NCBI GenBank assembly: GCA_021821425.1
Contig: JAKACL010000158.1
Span: 1-6,943 of the forward strand
DNA length: 6,943 nucleotides
Direction: 5' to 3'
Source of the DNA: Pseudomonadota bacterium
GTDB lineage: Bacteria; Pseudomonadota; Gammaproteobacteria; Burkholderiales; Thiobacillaceae
The translations under genes were made by a program, and so were the position numbers. Position 1 is the stretch's first letter. Every line of letters begins with the position of its first letter. Positions 1 to 4,859 of the stretch are shown one piece after another. The notes beneath the pieces were generated by a model that ran no database searches, was not told the origin of the DNA, and saw only the letters and a list, made by a program, of their open reading frames with translations.

Positions 1-1
1 G

Positions 2-1357
2 CTGCTGCTGGTGCTGATCGAGTCATTGATACTCGGTGGCGCCATCTATGCGGGCGTCAGCGCGCGCTTTCTCGAAAGCGGCGTGGTGCCGGAACTCCTC
101 TCGCCGCTATTCCCCAAGGCGCTGACCTTCACCGTCGTCATGCTGAGCCTGATGACCGCGAGCGGCCTCTACGATCTCGAATGGCAGGGCGGCGTACGCG
201 CCCTGCTGCAACGGCTCGGCCTGAGCTTCGGTCTCGGCTTGGTGTCCATGAGCCTGCTGTTTTACTTCTTTCCCGACCTCCTGGTCGGTCGCGGCGCCTT
301 TTTGCTGTCGTTCGGCCTGGCGCTGCTCGGTATCCTGCTGAGCCGTGCGCTGTTCATCCGCTGGGTACGGGCAGGCGCGCTGAAAACGCGTGCCCTGGTC
401 GTCGGCACCGGCAGCCGGGCCGCCCATATCGAGGCGCTGCTGGCCAAGCGTGGCAACGCCACCAACATCCAGGTCGTCGGTTACCTGCCGATGGGCGGCA
501 GTCATCATTTCGTCGATCATGCCCGGATTCTCGACAGCGACGAGGCCCTGCCCGAGTTGGCGGCACGCCTGCAAATCAGCGAAATCGTGCTGGCCGTGCG
601 CGACCGCCGCAGCGGCGGCCTGCCGGTGCAGGACCTGCTCCGGTGCAAGCTGCGCGGTATCCGCGTGCTCGAACTGTCCAGTTTCTTCGAGCGCGAAAAC
701 GGCCACCTGCAGATCGACTCGATGAACGCCAGCTGGATGATCCTGGCCGAGGGCTTTCATCAAGGCATCGTGCGCGACACCATCAAGCGCCTGTTCGACC
801 TCTTGGTCAGCGCGGCCATGCTGGTCGTCACCCTGCCGATCATGGCGCTCGCCGCGCTGCTGATCAAGCTGGAAAGCCCCGGCCCCGTGCTCTATCGCCA
901 GGAGCGCGTCGGGCAAGGCGGCAACAACTTCACCATCCTCAAGTTCCGCAGCATGTGCGTCGACGCCGAAAAGGACGGCAAGCCGCGCTGGGCCGGGCAG
1001 AACGACAGTCGCGTCACGCTCACCGGACGTTTCATCCGGCGCACCCGCATCGACGAACTGCCGCAGGTCTTCAACGTGTTTTTCGGCGACATGAGCTTCG
1101 TCGGCCCGCGCCCCGAACGCCCCTATTTCGTGCAGGACCTGACCCAGAAAATCCCCTACTACGGCGTGCGCCACACCGTCAAACCCGGCATCACCGGCTG
1201 GGCACAGGTGCGCTATGCCTACGGCGCCACCGACGAGGACGCCATGCACAAGCTGCAGTACGACCTCTATTACGTCAAGAATCACAGCCTGTTCCTCGAC
1301 CTGATGATCCTGTTCCAGACCGCGCAAGTCGTGTTGTGGGGGAAAGGCGTGCGCTGA
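2..1357 (+). CDS. PEP-CTERM/XrtA-associated polyprenyl-phosphate sugar phosphotransferase (EpsB_2 type), 5' partial
   Basis: This is an initiating sugar-1-phosphate transferase. It should move a sugar phosphate from a UDP-sugar onto undecaprenyl phosphate at the inner membrane and so start exopolysaccharide repeat-unit assembly. Numbering residues from the GTG at position 11, the order is: hydrophobic N-terminal helices (about 1-120), a Rossmann-like CoA_binding_3 region beginning at VVGTGSR (about 130-136), a hydrophobic re-entrant segment (about 262-285), then the bacterial sugar transferase domain. That domain shows GPVLYRQERVG, KFRSM, RIDELPQ with the Asp348-Glu349 pair expected to be catalytic by analogy with PglC, SFVGPRPERP and KPGITGWAQV. 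The frame stays open upstream of the GTG through three CTG codons to the window edge, so the GTG is probably internal and a short stretch of the N-terminus is missing. The family assignment (TIGR03013-like) rests on architecture plus the downstream prsK-prsR-prsT genes. The sugar specificity cannot be read from sequence. Confidence 0.93.
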   Translation: MLLVLIESLILGGAIYAGVSARFLESGVVPELLSPLFPKALTFTVVMLSLMTASGLYDLEWQGGVRALLQRLGLSFGLGLVSMSLLFYFFPDLLVGRGAFLLSFGLALLGILLSRALFIRWVRAGALKTRALVVGTGSRAAHIEALLAKRGNATNIQVVGYLPMGGSHHFVDHARILDSDEALPELAARLQISEIVLAVRDRRSGGLPVQDLLRCKLRGIRVLELSSFFERENGHLQIDSMNASWMILAEGFHQGIVRDTIKRLFDLLVSAAMLVVTLPIMALAALLIKLESPGPVLYRQERVGQGGNNFTILKFRSMCVDAEKDGKPRWAGQNDSRVTLTGRFIRRTRIDELPQVFNVFFGDMSFVGPRPERPYFVQDLTQKIPYYGVRHTVKPGITGWAQVRYAYGATDEDAMHKLQYDLYYVKNHSLFLDLMILFQTAQVVLWGKGVR

Positions 1358-1379
1358 GCGCGCCCGTTCGCAACCGGCC
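1358..1379 (+). other. Short gap between the sugar transferase gene and prsK, without a clear ribosome binding site
   Basis: These 22 bases separate the TGA of the transferase gene from the ATG of prsK. They are GC-rich and hold no purine-rich Shine-Dalgarno-like tract, no promoter I can recognise and no terminator. I infer that prsK is transcribed with the upstream gene and that its translation may depend on ribosomes arriving from that gene. No other in-frame ATG, GTG or TTG is seen just upstream that would give a better start. Confidence 0.5.
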
Positions 1380-3464
1380 ATGACCGACACCCTGCTTCTC
1401 CTCGCTGCGATCGGTTATGGCCTGGCCATGCTGGCCTACCTCGGCTTGTCGGGGCTTATCGTCGCCAGTTGGCAGCAGCGTCCGCAGGGCCGGCTGCTGG
1501 TGCTCGCCACCGGACTGAGCGCCCTCTGGGGTGCGCTGGCGGCCGCAGCAGCCTGGGGCGTATTGCCCGTGCGCCTGGAACTCGCGGCCGAAGTGGCGCG
1601 CAACGGCGCCTGGCTCGCGCTGCTGCTGTACATCCTGCGGCTGCGGCTGCCGCCCGGCAGCGCCCTGCCGGCGCCGCTGCGCCTGATCCGTGCGCTCGCC
1701 ATCGTGCTCGTCGGCGGCCTGTTGCTCGCCGGCGTGGCGCCGCTGATTGCACCCGATCTGCCGCTGCTCGCGCAGTGGGCACACCATTTGGGGCGGGTCG
1801 TGCTTACCGTACTGGGGCTGGTGCTGATCGAACAGGTGTACCGCAGCACCCGCCCGGAAGACCGCTGGGCGATCAAGTTTCTCTGCCTCGGTCTGGGGGG
1901 CCTGTTCGTCTACGACTTTTACCTCTATGCCAACGCCGCGCTATTCAACGCACTCGACGCCAATGTCTGGGCGGCGCGGGGCTATGTCGCGGCGCTGGTG
2001 ACGCCGCTGATTGCGGTGTCCGCCGCGCGCAACCCGGAGTGGTCGGCGCCGGTCGGGCTGTCGCGCAGCATGGTCTTCCACACCGCCAGCCTGCTGGGCG
2101 CGGGCATCTACCTGCTGCTGATGGCGGGCGCCGGCTACTACCTGCGCCTGTTCGGCGGCGAGTGGGGCGACGTGGTGCAGACCGTGTTCATGTTCGCTGC
2201 GGCCATGCTGCTGGTGCTGCTGTTGTTTTCCGGCACCCTGCGCGCACGCCTGCGGGTATTTTTATCGAAGCATTTTTTCAGCTATCGCTACGACTACCGG
2301 GAGGAGTGGCTGAAGTTCACCCGTACCCTCACTGAAGGCCAACCCGGCGAGCAATTGTGCGAGCGCACGGTCGAGGCGCTCGCCCGACTGGTGGAAAGCC
2401 CCGGCGGCGCGCTGTGGATGCGCGAAGGCAACGCCGGCTTTCTGCGCGCCAGCCACTGGAACTGGGCCGACCTCAACGGCGCCGAGCCGGCCGATTCGCC
2501 TTTCGTCCGCTGGCTGGCAGACACGCAGTGGGTGGTCGACCTCGACGAAATGAAGACCCGCCGCGATCTTTATGGCGATCTCGATACCCCGGAGTGGATC
2601 CACCAGGCCGGCGACGCCTGGCTGGTGGTGCCGCTGATGCTGCACGACGAACTGCTCGGCTTCGTGGTGCTCAAGCATTCGCTGGGCAAGGTCAGCTTCA
2701 ACTGGGAAGTCAGCGACCTGCTCAAGGTCGCATCGCGTCAGGCCGCAGCCAACCTGGCGCAGATGCGCGCCGCCAACCAGCTGATCGTGGCGCGTCAGTT
2801 CGAGTCGTTCAACCGCACCACCACGTTCGTCATCCACGACCTTAAAAATCTGATCGCCCAGCTGTCCCTGCTGCTGGCCAATGCCGAGAAGCACAAGGAC
2901 AACCCCGAGTTCCAGGCCGACATGCTGGGCACGGTGGAAAACGCGGTGGCCCGCATGAACAAGGTGCTCGCCCAGTTGCGGCGCGGCAGCGGTGAAGCGC
3001 AGGCGCAATCGGTGGCGCTGGCGGACATGCTGGCCGATGCCGTCGCCAGCAAGCAGGCATTCAAGCTGCGTCCGGTGGTGGAACTGCCGCCCGCCAGCCT
3101 GCGCGTGCGCGCCGAACGCGAACGGCTCACCCGCGCCATCGGCCATTTGCTGCAGAATGCGCTGGAAGCCACGCCGCCGAACGGTCAGGTCACGCTGCGC
3201 GGCTTTGAGGATAGCGCGCAGGCGGTCGTCGAAATCGCCGACACCGGCAACGGGATGGACGATGAATTCATCCGCACCCGCCTGTTTCAGCCTTTCGATT
3301 CCACCAAGGGCGCCGGCATGGGCATCGGTGCCTACGAATGCCGCGAAACCGTCCGCGCGCTGGGCGGGAAGCTCGACGTCGACAGCGCGCCGGGGCGGGG
3401 CACGCGCTTCCGTATCAGCCTGCCGCTGGACAATAATTTAGATGCTGGAGGAGACGCCGCATGA
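1380..3464 (+). CDS. prsK: PrsK, PEP-CTERM system membrane sensor histidine kinase
   Basis: PrsK is the sensor of the two-component pair that is known to accompany exosortase/PEP-CTERM loci. The 694-residue protein starts with a long hydrophobic region (about 1-290) in which I count eight or nine likely membrane segments. A GAF-like region follows (about 320-465), then a cytoplasmic kinase core. The phospho-acceptor box is FVIHDLKN with His486. Asp487 and Asn490 also fit the D/E-x-x-N/T phosphatase pattern, so PrsK may both phosphorylate and dephosphorylate PrsR. The ATPase domain has an N box with Asn593 in LLQNALEA, a G1 box DTGNGMDD at 621-628, an FQPF motif near 636, and a glycine-rich G2 box GAGMGIG at 644-650. 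All catalytic motifs look intact. The stop overlaps the start of prsR (ATGA), which suggests coupled translation. The signal is unknown; there is no obvious periplasmic ligand domain or HAMP linker. I am confident of both kinase function and family. Confidence 0.95.
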   Translation: MTDTLLLLAAIGYGLAMLAYLGLSGLIVASWQQRPQGRLLVLATGLSALWGALAAAAAWGVLPVRLELAAEVARNGAWLALLLYILRLRLPPGSALPAPLRLIRALAIVLVGGLLLAGVAPLIAPDLPLLAQWAHHLGRVVLTVLGLVLIEQVYRSTRPEDRWAIKFLCLGLGGLFVYDFYLYANAALFNALDANVWAARGYVAALVTPLIAVSAARNPEWSAPVGLSRSMVFHTASLLGAGIYLLLMAGAGYYLRLFGGEWGDVVQTVFMFAAAMLLVLLLFSGTLRARLRVFLSKHFFSYRYDYREEWLKFTRTLTEGQPGEQLCERTVEALARLVESPGGALWMREGNAGFLRASHWNWADLNGAEPADSPFVRWLADTQWVVDLDEMKTRRDLYGDLDTPEWIHQAGDAWLVVPLMLHDELLGFVVLKHSLGKVSFNWEVSDLLKVASRQAAANLAQMRAANQLIVARQFESFNRTTTFVIHDLKNLIAQLSLLLANAEKHKDNPEFQADMLGTVENAVARMNKVLAQLRRGSGEAQAQSVALADMLADAVASKQAFKLRPVVELPPASLRVRAERERLTRAIGHLLQNALEATPPNGQVTLRGFEDSAQAVVEIADTGNGMDDEFIRTRLFQPFDSTKGAGMGIGAYECRETVRALGGKLDVDSAPGRGTRFRISLPLDNNLDAGGDAA
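3447..3453 (+). promoter_or_regulatory. Strong ribosome binding site for prsR inside the end of prsK
   Basis: The purine run GGAGGAG lies seven bases upstream of the prsR ATG, within the last codons of prsK. Together with the four-base ATGA overlap, it supports 3461 as the prsR start and suggests that the kinase and regulator are made in linked amounts. Confidence 0.8.
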
Positions 3465-4813
3465 GCGACGCCAAACAAAAAATCCTGCTGGTGGAAGACG
3501 ATCCCGGCTTGCAGAAGCAACTGAAGTGGAGCCTCGGCGACTACGAACTGGTCCTGGCGACCGACCGCGACAGCGCCATCGCCCAGCTGCGCCGTCACGA
3601 GCCCGCGGTGGTATTGCTCGACCTCGGCCTGCCGCCCGACGCCGACGGCGCCAGCGAAGGGCTGGCCGCGCTGCAGCAGATCCTGTCGCTGGTGCCCATC
3701 ACCAAGGTCATTGTCGTCACCGGCAACCTCGATCGCAGCAATGCGGTCAAGGCCATTCAGCTCGGTGCCTACGATTTTTTCCAGAAACCCTTCGACCCCG
3801 ATGTGCTCGCGCTGATGATCGCCCGCGCGCTGCACGTCCACGCCCTCGAAGTCGAGAACCGCCTGCTGCTCGTCCAGAAGGGCGGTTCCGCCTTGTCCGG
3901 CCTGATCACCAGCAGCGAATCGATGCTGAAGGTCTGCCGCACCGTTGAAAAGGTCGCACCCGCCAACGCCACCGTGCTGCTGCTCGGCGAGTCCGGCACC
4001 GGCAAGGAAGTGCTGGCGCGCGCCGTGCACGAACTGTCGCCGCGCGTCGGCAAGCGCTTTGTCGCCATCAACTGCGCGGCGATTCCCGACACCCTGCTGG
4101 AATCCGAGCTGTTCGGTTACGAAAAGGGTGCCTTCACCGGCGCCGCCAAGCAAACCATCGGCAAGATCGAGTATGCCAACGAAGGCACGCTCTTTCTCGA
4201 CGAAATCGGCGACCTGCCGATGCCGCTGCAGGCCAAGCTGCTGCGCTTTTTGCAGGAGCGCGTGATCGAGCGCCTGGGCGGCCGCGGCGAAATCCCGGTC
4301 GACGTGCGCGTGGTCTGCGCCACCCACCGCGACCTTGCCGGCATGATCCGCGAAGGCGGGTTCCGCGAAGACCTGTACTACCGGCTGTCCGAAATCGCCA
4401 TCCAGATTCCGCCGCTGCGCGAGCGTCCCGGCGATGCCGTGCTGCTGGCGCAGGCCTTTCTGGAACGCAACGCACGCGAAATGGGGCGCGGCATCAAGGG
4501 CTTCACCGCCGACGCGCTGGCCGCGCTCGAGGCCCATGGCTGGCCGGGCAACGTGCGCGAAATGGAAAACATGATCAAGCGCGCCACCATCATGGCGGAC
4601 GGCACCCAGATCACCGCCGCCGACCTCGGGCTCGATGACGGCCCGATCGAGTTGCAGCCATTCAACCTGCGCCAGGCACGCGAACACGCCGAACGCCTGG
4701 CCGTGAGCCGCGCGCTCGCCCACAGCGAAGGGAACATCGCCCAGGCTGCAGAGTTGCTCGGGGTCACCCGGCCCACCCTGTACGACCTGATGGCAAAAAT
4801 CGGAATTAAATAA
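3461..4813 (+). CDS. prsR: PrsR, sigma-54-dependent response regulator of the PEP-CTERM system
   Basis: PrsR is an NtrC/AtoC-like enhancer-binding activator of 450 residues, expected to be phosphorylated by PrsK and to drive open-complex formation by RpoN RNA polymerase. The N-terminal receiver (about 7-122) has the acidic pocket Asp13/Asp14, phospho-acceptor Asp54 in VVLLDLGLPPD, Thr87 and switch Lys109 in FFQKPF. The loop after Asp54 (PPDADGASEG) is longer than in a typical receiver. The AAA+ domain (about 147-380) has Walker A GESGTGKE at 176-183, the sigma-54 contact loop GAFTGA at 223-228, Walker B TLFLDEIG with Asp247-Glu248, the FREDLYYRL arginine-finger region from 301, and GNVREMEN with the sensor II arginine at 366. 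A Fis-type helix-turn-helix ends the protein (about 424-447, NIAQAAELLGVTRPTLYDLM). Every required motif is present. The DNA targets are not in the sequence; PEP-CTERM and exopolysaccharide promoters are the inferred regulon. Confidence 0.96.
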   Translation: MSDAKQKILLVEDDPGLQKQLKWSLGDYELVLATDRDSAIAQLRRHEPAVVLLDLGLPPDADGASEGLAALQQILSLVPITKVIVVTGNLDRSNAVKAIQLGAYDFFQKPFDPDVLALMIARALHVHALEVENRLLLVQKGGSALSGLITSSESMLKVCRTVEKVAPANATVLLLGESGTGKEVLARAVHELSPRVGKRFVAINCAAIPDTLLESELFGYEKGAFTGAAKQTIGKIEYANEGTLFLDEIGDLPMPLQAKLLRFLQERVIERLGGRGEIPVDVRVVCATHRDLAGMIREGGFREDLYYRLSEIAIQIPPLRERPGDAVLLAQAFLERNAREMGRGIKGFTADALAALEAHGWPGNVREMENMIKRATIMADGTQITAADLGLDDGPIELQPFNLRQAREHAERLAVSRALAHSEGNIAQAAELLGVTRPTLYDLMAKIGIK

Positions 4814-4859
4814 TTCAGGTCATGCTGTGTTCCAACCCAGATCGTTCTCCGGAGGCTTC
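4814..4859 (+). other. Short intergenic spacer between prsR and prsT
   Basis: This 46-base spacer is richer in A/T than the flanking genes. I see no stem-loop followed by a T run, so no intrinsic terminator, and no sigma-54 -24/-12 pair with the required GG-N10-GC spacing. A sigma-70 promoter cannot be excluded by eye, but none stands out. The simplest reading is continued transcription from prsR into prsT. Confidence 0.5.
4851..4855 (+). promoter_or_regulatory. Ribosome binding site for prsT
   Basis: GGAGG sits four bases before the ATG at 4860, a slightly tight but usable spacing. It fixes the start of prsT at an ATG that is followed directly by a lipoprotein signal sequence, so start choice and signal peptide support each other. 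Confidence 0.75.

Noticed and set aside
107..1390. Long antisense open frame of about 427 codons opposite the sugar transferase gene
   Set aside because: Its translation is compositionally odd (rich in His, Gln, Ala, Gly), matches no family I recognise, and lies wholly opposite a gene with clear catalytic motifs. It is a typical high-GC shadow.
1469..2335. Second + strand open frame of about 288 codons overlapping prsK
   Set aside because: It is rich in Arg, Ala, Gly and Pro as expected for an out-of-frame reading of GC-rich DNA, and prsK in the other frame carries real kinase motifs.
3332..4723. Antisense open frame of about 463 codons opposite prsR
   Set aside because: The + strand here encodes intact Walker, GAFTGA and receiver motifs. 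The antisense product has no recognisable domain and is a codon-bias shadow.
4792..4830. Possible sigma-54 promoter (TGGCA followed by A/T-rich sequence) before prsT
   Set aside because: The GG is not followed by GC after ten bases in any register, so the -12 element is missing.
4847..4854. Eight-base palindrome CTCCGGAG overlapping the prsT ribosome site
   Set aside because: It has no loop, so it cannot form an intramolecular hairpin, and it is too short to propose as an operator without a second copy.
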